Below are positions 6,987 through 15,867 of a DNA stretch of 64,000 nucleotides, in pieces (positions within the stretch are counted from its first letter, which is position 1; each line of letters begins with the position of its first letter). The notes beneath the pieces were generated by a model that worked only from the letters and a program-made list of their open reading frames with translations, had not been told where the DNA came from and did no database searches. Source of the DNA: Opimibacter sp041746735 (GTDB lineage: Bacteria > Bacteroidota > Bacteroidia > Chitinophagales > Saprospiraceae); NCBI GenBank assembly GCA_041746735.1, contig JBGTGP010000020.1, positions 124,001 to 188,000 on the forward strand, in the 5' to 3' direction. Made by a program: the position numbers and the translations under genes.

Positions 6987-8471
6987 CTAAAACTTAAGCC
7001 CCAACGTCAACGCCAGGAAATGCCGTGTCTGATCGGTGACCACTAAAGGTGCCGGTGCGTCGATGGTTTCGTATGGCAGGTAGCCGATGTCTGTTTTGGC
7101 CAGTTTATAGCCCAAATCCACAAAGTAATGTTCGCCTCTGTAGCCAATACCCGCGTGGTAGGCAGGATCCAGACTATCATCATTCGAAAAGGGCGATTGT
7201 GCAAGTGAAACACCACCTCGTAATCGCAATGCCTCCAGGACAAACTCACCGCCCAGGTTGAGATCCACGGCACTGCCATATTGGATCCGGATATCCTGAT
7301 TGACTTTTCGTTCGATTTGTTCGAATCCATTTCCGTTGCCTCGCACACTGTAATCATATTTCATAGACCCGTAATCGGTCCATTTGAGACTGGCGGAGAT
7401 AAACCCTGATTTTCCTGCAATAATACCAATACCTCCCATGAGCGACCACGGGGTGCGGAGCGCGTATTCGAAACTGCCATAGGGTGATTCAGCCCGGATC
7501 GGCCCGTTGTTATTGGCATCGGTATAATCATACGACAAGGTCGTATTGTAATTATCCGTCAGGAAAAATTTTGTAGGAGTATGGATGGCGGCAGCGAGAT
7601 GCAATTGCCGCACAGGCTTAATGGTGATCCCAAGTTTGCCATTAAGTCCGTAGCCGGTGGTATTGGTGTACCGGTCTAATCGAAGGTTATTGAAGAAAGG
7701 TATGCCATTGTCCGTACCATCTACTTCCCAATAGGTCCGGCTCTCTGTCAGATTGACAATCGGAAGATTGACGGTAAAACCAAAGAGCAATTTATCATCA
7801 TAGTTGGCGCCATATCCTAAGAAGATTTCTGATTTACCACCGTTGATGGTGGTCCGTTCTTCTTTGTGCAGGGCATATTGGGGATTGAGTCTGTAATCGG
7901 ACTCATAAATATTGTCGCCTTCAAAATCATAAATCGCACCGGCTTCATAGGCCAGTCCTTCTTCAAAACCGTTGAGATTGGCCGGTACGGTGCCGGTGGC
8001 GTTTTCCCGCCAGGCATCAGTGATCGAACCGACAGTCCGACCTGCATAACGAATCTGATTCCGGTACTCCGCCACCCGGTTGATACCGATCGCCCAGTTT
8101 GACGTTTTCCAATTACTGTTCAAAGGACGATTTGCAATGACAAGACCAATGTTGGGCATGGTCATGTAACTGAAAGGCTCCACAATAGTATTATTCCGGT
8201 CTGCCACCAGGGCGGCATCGTTGCGTTGAAATGAGAGTCCGCCGGAAATGACAAATTCACTCTTCCAGAATCCTCCAATACCGGATGGATTGGAGCCGAT
8301 GGCGGAAAAGTCAGGCCCGATGGCAAACATACTGTTGCCGGTACCCAGGTTGCGCCCTGTACCCAGCGGCGTTGAGATCGAAATACGTTGAGCCTCTGTG
8401 GCTGTTTGTCCGAATGCGAGTGCCAGGGTCAGGCACACTCCTGCACCGGTGAGGATGGTCTTGAGTTTCAT
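6987..8471 (-). CDS. OmpP1/FadL-family outer-membrane beta-barrel protein
   Basis: The 494-residue product has a cleavable signal peptide (about 1-21, ending LALAFG). The N-terminal region is typical of FadL/OmpP1 proteins, with small residues and the block AIGSNPSGIGGF, where FadL members have a plug-forming stretch. Alternating hydrophobic beta-strands run to a terminal Phe (…LALTLGLKF), the signal for insertion by the BAM machinery. FadL-type barrels move long-chain fatty acids or other hydrophobic compounds across the outer membrane; the substrate here is unknown. The neighbouring low-complexity secreted gene and proS follow an arrangement I recall from other Bacteroidota. A large stem-loop lies 15 bp before the start codon. 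Confidence 0.82.
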   Translation of the reverse strand: MKLKTILTGAGVCLTLALAFGQTATEAQRISISTPLGTGRNLGTGNSMFAIGPDFSAIGSNPSGIGGFWKSEFVISGGLSFQRNDAALVADRNNTIVEPFSYMTMPNIGLVIANRPLNSNWKTSNWAIGINRVAEYRNQIRYAGRTVGSITDAWRENATGTVPANLNGFEEGLAYEAGAIYDFEGDNIYESDYRLNPQYALHKEERTTINGGKSEIFLGYGANYDDKLLFGFTVNLPIVNLTESRTYWEVDGTDNGIPFFNNLRLDRYTNTTGYGLNGKLGITIKPVRQLHLAAAIHTPTKFFLTDNYNTTLSYDYTDANNNGPIRAESPYGSFEYALRTPWSLMGGIGIIAGKSGFISASLKWTDYGSMKYDYSVRGNGNGFEQIERKVNQDIRIQYGSAVDLNLGGEFVLEALRLRGGVSLAQSPFSNDDSLDPAYHAGIGYRGEHYFVDLGYKLAKTDIGYLPYETIDAPAPLVVTDQTRHFLALTLGLKF

Positions 8472-8485
8472 GATGGAACGTTGAT

Positions 8486-8518
8486 CAGCAGTACGGCATT
8501 CACCATGCCGTACTGCTG
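8486..8518 (-). other. Perfect 14-bp stem-loop between two minus-strand genes
   Basis: CAGCAGTACGGCAT (8486-8499) pairs perfectly with ATGCCGTACTGCTG (8505-8518) around a 5-base loop. It sits after the stop of the gene ending at 8538 and 15 bp before the porin start at 8471. No T-run follows on the minus strand, so it may be a transcript-processing or stability element, or an attenuating structure in the porin leader, rather than a standard terminator. Confidence 0.6.
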
Positions 8519-8537
8519 AAGGTTATTCATTTTTAAA

Positions 8538-10097
8538 TTAGCCGCGTCCGCCTCTTGGCGAAGACGATGATCCGCCACCACTACCGCCGGAAGAGGAGCG
8601 ACTACCGGAAGATGATCCGCCTCCACCTGAGGGGGAACTGCTCCGGTTGCTGGAAGGTGAATAGCTGGACCGGTCTGAACTCCGGTTATTGTCGTTGTTC
8701 CGTGGCGGAGGGCTATAACTCGGCCGGTCATTGTTGCGTTGTGGCTCCGTCCGTGGAGCGGGGGCAGCAGAAGGCCGGTCATTATTCCGCTGAGATTCTG
8801 TCCGTGGCGGCGGGGTATAGCTTGGCCGGTCATTATTATCCCGCTGAGGCTCTGTCCTGGGCGGAGGTGTATAGGCCGGTCTTTCTTCCGGACGTGAAGC
8901 CGGTGAGGTTGAAGGCCTTTCATTCTGTGTCCGTGCAGGAGGTGTATACGCCGGCTTACTTTCTGTCCGCGGAGGTGTATAGCCAGGGTTGGGCGTAGCA
9001 GGTGCAGGGCGATCAGCTTCCCGGGTAGCAGGGGCAGGTCTCTCTTGCGGTGTATATGGCCTGTTGTTATCCGGTTGCGCGTTTGGCCTGGTCGTGCCTG
9101 TCTCTCCACGCGTAGTGGGATAGGGCTGATACTTTTCAGTCTCAGGGCGGAACACCGGACGTTTGGATGTAGGAGGAGTTTCTTCCCTCTTGATCTCACG
9201 ATCCACAGGTATCTCCCTTACTACACCATCAGCTTGAGGTTGTCTGACAGCAGGAAGTTCAGAAGGTGTCGGATCAAGGGTCCGGCCAGCAGGAGCTGCA
9301 GGTGGAGCAGAGATAGGACCGTCGTTTGACCGGCCGGTCACATCGTTCCGCATCACCGGTTGTACCATGATACCCGGACTATCAACAGGTCCTCGTGGTG
9401 AAGAACCCGTATTGCCTGTGATCCTCGGACCATAGTGTGTCCCTCGAGTTCCCCCCTGGTTGATCTGATGGATCGTAATATGGGTAATGCCATTGTAATA
9501 ACTTACCGGAAACGGACTGTTGTTAAAGTAGTTGTTGTAGTAGTTGGCATAACCATAATAGCCGTGGTAGCCGCCCCAGTGATTGAATGTGGGAGCAAAC
9601 CAGGAATTGTAGCTATAGTAATAGCTGGCCGGTGTCAGACACCAGTTATTCCAACCCCCATTATTCCAGCCCCAGTTGTTCCAGCGATTCCAACGGTTCC
9701 ATCTGCGCCAGCGATGATAGTCGCCGTAACCATAGTTGCCGAAGTTGACATAGATGCTGGACCCCGGATAGAAATAAGAGTCATTGAAAAACGGATCATA
9801 CATATTGAAACCTACAAAGACCGGATTATAAAAATCAAATCCGGAATACGGGCGGTGAAACCTGCGGATACGGGAGGAATAGTAGTAATCATAATCATCG
9901 TATTCATACGAATCATCGTCATAATAGGTGACGTCCTCATTATAGCCCGATGGCGCATTGGTGGTCGCATAAGAATACGCCAATGGTCCATCCTTATCGG
10001 GATCATAGTAGACGTCATCAAACTGCGCCGATACGTCCGGGAGGAAAACGATGAGGGCAACAAATGCCCAAAAATGTTTCAGCATGAAAGTTTTCAT
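8538..10097 (-). CDS. Low-complexity secreted protein (Tyr/Trp/Asn-rich, then Pro/Arg and Ser/Gly-rich)
   Basis: I do not recognise a domain. Starting at the ATG at 10097 the product is 519 residues; the upstream TTG at 10145 would bury the signal peptide. Residues 1-24 form a signal peptide (…FLPDVSAQ). A Tyr/Asp-rich region (about 25-80) is followed by a Tyr/Trp/Asn/Arg-rich region with RWNRWNRWNNWGWNN-type runs (about 130-210). Residues from about 330 consist of imperfect repeats built on RTEPQRNNDRPSYTPPP, and the last 50 residues are Ser/Gly-rich. The composition suggests an intrinsically disordered surface or matrix protein. The long alternative frame inside its 3' half is a shadow of this repetitive DNA. 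A near-consensus promoter box (TAACCTTG) lies at 10143-10150 on the minus strand. Confidence 0.75.
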   Translation of the reverse strand: MKTFMLKHFWAFVALIVFLPDVSAQFDDVYYDPDKDGPLAYSYATTNAPSGYNEDVTYYDDDSYEYDDYDYYYSSRIRRFHRPYSGFDFYNPVFVGFNMYDPFFNDSYFYPGSSIYVNFGNYGYGDYHRWRRWNRWNRWNNWGWNNGGWNNWCLTPASYYYSYNSWFAPTFNHWGGYHGYYGYANYYNNYFNNSPFPVSYYNGITHITIHQINQGGTRGTHYGPRITGNTGSSPRGPVDSPGIMVQPVMRNDVTGRSNDGPISAPPAAPAGRTLDPTPSELPAVRQPQADGVVREIPVDREIKREETPPTSKRPVFRPETEKYQPYPTTRGETGTTRPNAQPDNNRPYTPQERPAPATREADRPAPATPNPGYTPPRTESKPAYTPPARTQNERPSTSPASRPEERPAYTPPPRTEPQRDNNDRPSYTPPPRTESQRNNDRPSAAPAPRTEPQRNNDRPSYSPPPRNNDNNRSSDRSSYSPSSNRSSSPSGGGGSSSGSRSSSGGSGGGSSSSPRGGRG

Positions 10098-10356
10098 AGT
10101 CTGTACATAGTTAAAAGCCGCGTGGCAGAATCGCTCAACATCCAAGGTTAAAAGTATTACTTTTGTCGCTCATGTGTAGTTAAAGGGAGCTTAAATAACT
10201 GTCACCGCGTTGTTAAAGTAGTTGAAAACAACCTGTCCTAACGTTTCAGGTCGATGTTGTTACAACAGGGATGACGCTATTCCGACGTTTTAAGTTTCAG
10301 CAACACCAATACTTAAAAGGAAATTAACTAAATGCCCTCAAAGGCGCTTTATTTAT

Positions 10357-11823
10357 ATGGCAAAGGAAATCACCCCGAGGGCACAGGATTACTCACAATG
10401 GTATCTGGACATCGTCCGCAAGGCCGGCCTAGCCGACAACTCTGCTGTCAGAGGGTGTATGGTCATCAAGCCCTATGGCTATGCCATCTGGGAAAAAATG
10501 AGAGATACACTGGATGCTTCCTTTAAAGCAACTGGTCATGTTAACGCCTATTTCCCCCTTTTCATTCCCAAGAGCTTTTTGAGCCGCGAAGCCGAGCACG
10601 TAGAAGGCTTTGCCAAAGAATGTGCCGTGGTCACCCACCACCGCCTGAAAGCCAATCCGGACGGTAGTGGCCTGATCGTAGATCCCGACGCCAAACTGGA
10701 AGAAGAACTGATCGTTCGCCCTACATCAGAAACCATTATCTGGAGCACCTATAAAGACTGGATCCAGTCCTACAGGGACCTGCCGCTGCTGATCAATCAG
10801 TGGGCCAACGTCGTACGCTGGGAAATGCGGACACGGCCATTTCTTCGGACCACCGAATTTCTCTGGCAGGAAGGTCACACCGCTCATGCCACACGTGAAG
10901 AAGCCATAAAAGAAACTCAATTGATCCATGACCTGTATGCTGATTTTGCAGAGAGCTGGATGTCGATGCCCGTTGTCAAAGGGATCAAAACTGCAAACGA
11001 ACGCTTTGCCGGAGCAGAAGACACCTATACGATTGAAGCGCTGATGCAGGACGGACGCAGTCTGCAGGCTGGAACCTCTCATTTTTTGGGACAAAATTTC
11101 GCCAAAGCATTTGATGTGCAGTTCCTCAATGAAAGTAATCAGCAGGAATATGTCTGGGCTACCTCGTGGGGTGTGTCGACCCGACTGGTGGGTGGCCTGA
11201 TCATGACGCATAGTGATGACGAAGGATTGGTCCTGCCTCCCAAACTTGCACCACTCCAGGTCGTGATCATTCCTGTACCCAAGCCGGACATCACCATCAA
11301 TGAGGTGGCAGAGAAACTGATGAAAGATCTCCGGGCACAAGGGGTTTCAGTGCAATATGATACAGATGAAAAGAACAGGCCGGGCTTTAAGTATGCGGAG
11401 TATGAAATGAAAGGCGTTCCGGTGCGGGTTGCCATAGGACAGCGTGATCTGGAGAAAGGTCAGGCAGAAGTGGCTCGCCGGGATACGAGAGAAAAGGAAT
11501 TCGTGCCCCTGGAGGGCCTGGCCCGTCATATCACATCCCTGCTGACGGATATTCAACAGAATCTCCTCCTCCGGGCATTACGTTTCCGTCAGGAGAACAC
11601 ACATGAAGCTCAGGATTTCGATACGTTTTCATCCATTATCGAACAGCAAGGTGGCTTTGTTTCCGCCCATTGGGATGGCACGACCGAAACAGAATTGAAA
11701 ATCAAAGAACTCACGAAGGCTACGATTCGTTGTATTCCTCTGGAGCGGTCAATTGAAGAGGGTGCCTGTATCCTGACCGGTAAAAAATCGGCCGGAAGAG
11801 TCCTTTTCGCAAAAGCGTATTAA
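10357..11823 (+). CDS. proS: Proline--tRNA ligase, ProS type 3
   Basis: The product charges tRNA-Pro with proline. At 488 residues it is the short archaeal/eukaryotic-like class (type 3), which lacks the inserted editing domain of the E. coli enzyme. The N-terminus (residues 1-50) contains the family's AQDYSQWYLDIVRKAGLAD block. Class II catalytic motifs follow: the motif 2 region with RPTSETIIW, and RWEMRTRPFLRTTEFLWQEGHTAH. The anticodon-binding domain comes next, then a C-terminal extension ending in Tyr (…FAKAY), as usual for this type. The gene stands alone after a 259-bp gap and is followed 22 bp later by the DUF3127 gene. Confidence 0.97.
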   Translation: MAKEITPRAQDYSQWYLDIVRKAGLADNSAVRGCMVIKPYGYAIWEKMRDTLDASFKATGHVNAYFPLFIPKSFLSREAEHVEGFAKECAVVTHHRLKANPDGSGLIVDPDAKLEEELIVRPTSETIIWSTYKDWIQSYRDLPLLINQWANVVRWEMRTRPFLRTTEFLWQEGHTAHATREEAIKETQLIHDLYADFAESWMSMPVVKGIKTANERFAGAEDTYTIEALMQDGRSLQAGTSHFLGQNFAKAFDVQFLNESNQQEYVWATSWGVSTRLVGGLIMTHSDDEGLVLPPKLAPLQVVIIPVPKPDITINEVAEKLMKDLRAQGVSVQYDTDEKNRPGFKYAEYEMKGVPVRVAIGQRDLEKGQAEVARRDTREKEFVPLEGLARHITSLLTDIQQNLLLRALRFRQENTHEAQDFDTFSSIIEQQGGFVSAHWDGTTETELKIKELTKATIRCIPLERSIEEGACILTGKKSAGRVLFAKAY

Positions 11824-11845
11824 TCACCAATTAAAACATAAGATC

Positions 11846-12205
11846 ATGTCCTACGAAGTTGAAGGCAAGCTCCACAAGAAGTTTGATACGGAGCAAAAAT
11901 CCGGGACTTTTCAAACCCGCGAATTTGTGCTGTTGGTCGAAACTGGCCAATATCCCAATTACATCAAGTTTCAGTTGGTCCAGGACCGCGTAGAAGCTAT
12001 CGATGCCTTTCCCGAAGGCACTGAGATCAAAGTCTATTTTGATCTCAGAGGCCGGGAGTGGCAAGGGAAATATTTTACCAACCTGCAGGCCTGGCGCATC
12101 GAAGCAATGGGTCAGACGACTCAACCCAGTCCCGCTACAGCGGATTTTCCCTCGGCTCCTCCCGCAACGGAAGATGGTGCGTCGTATGATGACCTGCCAT
12201 TCTGA
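11846..12205 (+). CDS. DUF3127 domain protein
   Basis: The 119-residue protein matches the DUF3127 family of Bacteroidota: the SYEVEGKLHKKFDTEQKSGTF opening, the FVLLVE strand, and the FDLRGREWQGKYFTNLQAW block. That pattern of strands suggests an OB-like fold, and the acidic C-terminal tail ending in DDLPF (residues 115-119) is strikingly like the C-terminal tip of single-stranded DNA-binding proteins (SSB, DDDIPF). This is a sequence observation; a role in DNA metabolism is inference. The middle of the tail is Pro/Ala/Thr-rich linker, as in SSB. No signal peptide. A possible TTTAGTT/AACTAAA stem follows at 12219-12239. Confidence 0.8.
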   Translation: MSYEVEGKLHKKFDTEQKSGTFQTREFVLLVETGQYPNYIKFQLVQDRVEAIDAFPEGTEIKVYFDLRGREWQGKYFTNLQAWRIEAMGQTTQPSPATADFPSAPPATEDGASYDDLPF

Positions 12206-12290
12206 ACTATTCCTGTACTTTAGTTGTACGTAAACTAAATTGCAGCGAATCGGATATGCGGAAAGCAGTAGAAAAAATACATGTTAAAGG

Positions 12291-12872
12291 TTGATCACGC
12301 CGGAAAATAAACGACAGGGCAGCTGCCTGCCATACTGGCTGAGTATATTCTTCCTGGCCTTTTTCCCATGGATTGGGGAGGCTCAGTCCATCATCGGCAT
12401 CGGCACGAGATATGACAATTCTTTCCGCGAATGGATCGTCACTACAGATGATGAGGATATTCGTGGAGAGATCCGGATGCGATGGAGTTTTCGCGATGAT
12501 TGGACCGTTTGGGATGTCCGCATCGGCGATCTGTCGGCCACCATTGAGCAAAAGTGGAAGGATGATCCTAACCTGTGGGAGATTCGTTGCGATGGTGTGA
12601 CCGTCAATGCGAGGACTGCCTGGCCGGGAGAATTTCACCGGTGGAAACTCCATGACGGGCGACACATGTATAATTGGCTTTCACTCAATCCCAATACACG
12701 GGATGAGTGGGTGACGGAGCGTCCACGTCAAGAGTTTTTCCAGGCCTATATGTACTGGGAGGGAGACCCGAGAGAGTGGGTGATCGTTGATCAGTTGCCC
12801 GAAGAAGTCAGCATGGCCATGCGGCTTTCCATGATTTTTCTGGCTATCCACTTCAGCTCGCCCCGGATATAG
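12291..12872 (+). CDS. Secreted protein of unknown function
   Basis: I do not recognise this 193-residue protein. No ATG is available before residue 65, so a TTG start at 12291 is the best choice. It places a signal peptide at about residues 13-32 (LPYWLSIFFLAFFPWIGEAQ), and the mature part starts SIIGIGTRYDN. The mature domain is short, rich in Trp, Asp and Arg and without low-complexity regions, which fits a compact beta-rich extracytoplasmic domain. It does not share an obvious operon with its neighbours: 85 bp after the DUF3127 gene and 176 bp before the DUF2911 gene. Confidence 0.6.
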   Translation: MITPENKRQGSCLPYWLSIFFLAFFPWIGEAQSIIGIGTRYDNSFREWIVTTDDEDIRGEIRMRWSFRDDWTVWDVRIGDLSATIEQKWKDDPNLWEIRCDGVTVNARTAWPGEFHRWKLHDGRHMYNWLSLNPNTRDEWVTERPRQEFFQAYMYWEGDPREWVIVDQLPEEVSMAMRLSMIFLAIHFSSPRI

Positions 12873-13048
12873 GTTATTGCGTTAACAACCGGTTTAAATC
12901 TGAACTGTAACATCAGGTTTTACAATATAGTTAATGATAATGTGGAAATACGCCAGTAGAAAACCTATACGATATTTCAGGTTTGGTGCGTTGTTTCTTC
13001 GGATGCAAAATGACGTTCTCATCATATTGAATCACAGTATCACTGAAA

Positions 13049-13933
13049 ATGGCTAGACAAATGAAAAGACCACTTTTGAAATTACTCTTTCTGCTCGTCC
13101 TGGCGCCTTTTGTAAACGGACAGCCTATCGATTTACCCCGGATAAGCCCCAAAGCAGGTGTTTCGTACACCGTAGGGATGACCGAAATCCAAATGAATTA
13201 TGGGGCTCCGGCCGTAAAGGATCGTGAGATCTGGGGTCAGTTAGTCCCTTATGGTAAAATCTGGCGTGGTGGTGCCAATGAAGCCACCACCCTTGAGATT
13301 AGTACGGATGTCAATATGGAAGGGCAGACCCTCAGAGCCGGAAAGTATTCCCTGTTTTTTATACCAGGTGAAAGAGAATGGACTGTCATCCTCAACAATC
13401 AACATGATCAGTGGGGGGCTGATGCCTATGATGAATCAAAAGATGAGATCCGATTTACCGTCGAGCCCCGAATGAACGAAGGGATGCAGGATCGCCTGAC
13501 CTACACGATCCATGATATGAAACTGGATATGGGATATATCAAACTTGCCTGGGAGCGTATGCGTCTATACATCCGCTTCAAAACCGATGCCATGGATCTG
13601 GCGATGTCCAACATTCGAGAGGCTTTGGTGAAAAGTGCCCCAGACCGGAAATGGTCTGTGTACGCTCAGGGCGCTCAGTTTCTTTTAGATGCTGATGGTA
13701 ATATAGATCAGGCTCTCGATTGGGCTACTTTGTCCACGGAACTGTTTAGTCACAGTTGGAACTGGTTTATCCGTGCCAAGGTCGAAGCAAAGAAAGGGGA
13801 TATGGCAGCCGCCGTAACCAGCGGAACCAAGTGCGCAGAAACGGGTCTGGCCAGTGAGCAGGACAATTTTTATGAAAACAACCGAACGGAAATCAATAAC
13901 GCCATTCAAACCTGGGCGTCTAAAATGAATTAA
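13049..13933 (+). CDS. Secreted DUF2911 protein
   Basis: The 294-residue product has a signal peptide (about 5-24, ending FVNGQ; ATGs at 13049 and 13061 are both possible starts). It contains the DUF2911 domain: PRISPKAGVSYTVGMTEI, YGAPAVKDREIWG, GKIWRGGANEATTLEIS and YSLFFIPGEREWTVILNN. The family is common in Bacteroidota and is thought to be exported, but no activity is established to my knowledge. The C-terminal third (about 185-290) is alpha-helical with a TPR-like pattern, a common companion of the domain. It ends at a strong bidirectional terminator. Confidence 0.85.
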   Translation: MARQMKRPLLKLLFLLVLAPFVNGQPIDLPRISPKAGVSYTVGMTEIQMNYGAPAVKDREIWGQLVPYGKIWRGGANEATTLEISTDVNMEGQTLRAGKYSLFFIPGEREWTVILNNQHDQWGADAYDESKDEIRFTVEPRMNEGMQDRLTYTIHDMKLDMGYIKLAWERMRLYIRFKTDAMDLAMSNIREALVKSAPDRKWSVYAQGAQFLLDADGNIDQALDWATLSTELFSHSWNWFIRAKVEAKKGDMAAAVTSGTKCAETGLASEQDNFYENNRTEINNAIQTWASKMN

Positions 13934-13934
13934 C

Positions 13935-13970
13935 ACAGAAAGGGCGGTGCAACATCACCGCCCTTTCTGT
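13935..13970. terminator. Bidirectional terminator between convergent genes
   Basis: ACAGAAAGGGCGGTG (13935-13949) pairs perfectly over 15 bp with CACCGCCCTTTCTGT (13956-13970), with a 6-base loop. It lies between the stop codons of the plus-strand DUF2911 gene and the minus-strand redoxin gene, and its A/T-rich stem ends can serve both directions. Confidence 0.8.
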
Positions 13971-13975
13971 TGGGT

Positions 13976-15544
13976 CTAGTTAGGTAAAGCAGAGCCGTTG
14001 ACATCTCCTTTTTTAACTGCTGCGAATTTGGGTTCCCGCAAGCCATCCAGGATATCCTGCACTGGGATACCCGAACCTTGAAACGTTGGAGGATGTTGGT
14101 TTGGCGGACTGAATTGTGTATCCAATGGCAGTACGATCCAGTTTTTCCCGCCTGGAAAGCCACTGGATTGCCCCAAAATAATTTTTAGAATCGTGACGAT
14201 ATCTAAGGATGAAATGGTAGCGGAGGAATTGGCATCAGCTGCCAGTTTTCGCCATGGACTGACTAATGGCTCGATAAACAATAAGTGCTTTTGAATGATA
14301 ACCAGGTCTATCGCCGAGAGACCATTGACCGCATTTCCGGTTTTTTCCACTTTCAACTCCCAGTCTGGTTGTACTTCACTAGCCAGAATTTCCAGGCTAA
14401 ACTGCCCTGTCGAATTGGAGGTTGTACTCAGGATTATCTCTCCGGCTCCGTTGACGATCATCACATCCGCATTGGAAATGCCGGTGGTACCTTCCATAAG
14501 GGTGACACCGCCGGATACGGTGACTGGTACTTCACCGGCCTCGGGTTTTTCCGCACCGGTCGCGAGAAGTGCGGCATCAATATTCTCTAGCGTCTGCTCC
14601 TGCGTAGCGCCGGACAAACCATAATTGACCTGGCGATTAGGCCCGATGACGACAAATACAGGAACATCCTCCTGAGGGCCATACATACCATTGGTGTAAG
14701 GCGTGACCGCAGTCAGGCTACCGCCTGTGGGACTTATGGAGGGAAAGGTGATATCCAATTGCTGACGAAACAGGTTGACAAGCGCATTATTGTCATTGGG
14801 GTCATCGGAAAGGGCGAAGAATATGACATCATGTTCCCCTTCTCCCCATTCTTCATATAATTCTTGAAGTGAAGGCCCGATGGACATGCACGGTGCGCAT
14901 TGCGTGTTGAAGATTTCAAGTAAGACACTTTTTCCCTGATTGAGATAACCGTTGTAAAGTTGGTGCCCCTGACCTTCGGAGTCGATCAGACTAAAGTCAG
15001 GTGCTGGTGGAACCTGACCGGGCTTCAATGCACCTGTAGCAGAGAGTGCGGCATCCACAGCATTAATGGTGGCCTGATTGCCCGAACCACTGATGCCATA
15101 CTGGACGGTTCCATCCGGTGCAATCACAATAAAGGTGGGGGTGCCATACCATGGGCCGAACATTCCGGCTTTGTAGGGCTGCACGGCTTCAAGACTTCCA
15201 CCCTGCATACTGATCGCAGGGAAGGTTTCACCATACATTTCCGCATACGCCTCTACAAGGGTATTGGTGTCGAAATTTTTATCGGTCATTTCAAAAAACT
15301 CAACATCATACTCACCCGCGCCCCATTCCTGATAAAAAGGCTCCATCAGCGGTGCGATTGAATTGCATGGTGGGCAGGTGGTAAAAAAGATTTTGACCAT
15401 CACGGTCTTCCCCTGATCCAGATAATCTGCATAGAGGTGATGGACCTGGCCCTCCGTATCTGTTACGGTAAAATCAGGTGCCTGCTGGGCCTGCAGTAAT
15501 GACAGATTCAGCAGGAAAACAATAAGTAAAATAAAGTGTCTCAT
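13976..15544 (-). CDS. Secreted double redoxin protein with dockerin-like tail
   Basis: From the ATG at 15544 the product is 522 residues with a signal peptide (about 1-20, …LLQAQ); the open frame extends upstream, but only this start gives a leader. Two tandem AhpC/TSA-redoxin (thioredoxin-fold) domains follow, each opening APDF. The first has active site CPPC at 57-60, the second CAPC at 216-219. A small beta-sandwich segment (about 365-415) precedes a dockerin type I-like duplicated helix region (SAIDLVIIQKHLLF … SLDIVTILKIILG). The C-terminus ends FAAVKKGDVNGSALPN, recalling a further calcium loop. The architecture implies an extracellular thiol-disulfide enzyme held by a dockerin-like module, although no cohesin gene is visible here. 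Confidence 0.82.
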   Translation of the reverse strand: MRHFILLIVFLLNLSLLQAQQAPDFTVTDTEGQVHHLYADYLDQGKTVMVKIFFTTCPPCNSIAPLMEPFYQEWGAGEYDVEFFEMTDKNFDTNTLVEAYAEMYGETFPAISMQGGSLEAVQPYKAGMFGPWYGTPTFIVIAPDGTVQYGISGSGNQATINAVDAALSATGALKPGQVPPAPDFSLIDSEGQGHQLYNGYLNQGKSVLLEIFNTQCAPCMSIGPSLQELYEEWGEGEHDVIFFALSDDPNDNNALVNLFRQQLDITFPSISPTGGSLTAVTPYTNGMYGPQEDVPVFVVIGPNRQVNYGLSGATQEQTLENIDAALLATGAEKPEAGEVPVTVSGGVTLMEGTTGISNADVMIVNGAGEIILSTTSNSTGQFSLEILASEVQPDWELKVEKTGNAVNGLSAIDLVIIQKHLLFIEPLVSPWRKLAADANSSATISSLDIVTILKIILGQSSGFPGGKNWIVLPLDTQFSPPNQHPPTFQGSGIPVQDILDGLREPKFAAVKKGDVNGSALPN

Positions 15545-15843
15545 AGGTCCGGGTTTGAAAGTGAGCAAATGGAAAATACGGTGTGATGGAGCTGAAATGT
15601 CAAGTGACATAAGTAAAAACTGATCCTTGTCCAATATGTGGGTGTATGTGGTGGTGTCGCGATGAACCAATTGTCCGATTTTACCAATTGGGCGGAAGTG
15701 TACCATGTGGAGCAGTTTTTATTTTTTCCGGGGTGAGCGGAATGAAATCCTGCAGGTTGGATGCCTAAAGTTATAACATATCTGATACATTGTTCATATA
15801 CCGGCCTGAAAGTGAAGGGGCTGAATAAGTGTAAATTTGTGCC
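15545..15843. other. Divergent intergenic region upstream of lipB
   Basis: This 299-bp gap holds no gene I can support. It carries the lipB promoter box at 15832-15839 and must hold the promoter of the minus-strand redoxin gene, for which I see no clear consensus. A minus-strand open stretch running through it is only a 5' extension of the redoxin frame. Confidence 0.5.
15832..15839 (+). promoter_or_regulatory. -7 box TAAATTTG for lipB
   Basis: An exact TAnnTTTG match. Transcription would begin near 15843, so an ATG at 15844 would be leaderless; the better-aligned LipB start at 15868 would then have a leader of about 25 nt. No clear -33 element. Confidence 0.6.
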
Positions 15844-15867
15844 ATGGAGTCAATGCCTCGCCAAACT

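Noticed and set aside
8468..9199. A 243-codon minus-strand frame
   Set aside because: It lies in another frame of the proline-rich repeats of the 8538-10097 gene. The Arg/His/Leu-rich translation reflects repetitive DNA, and it overlaps the porin start.
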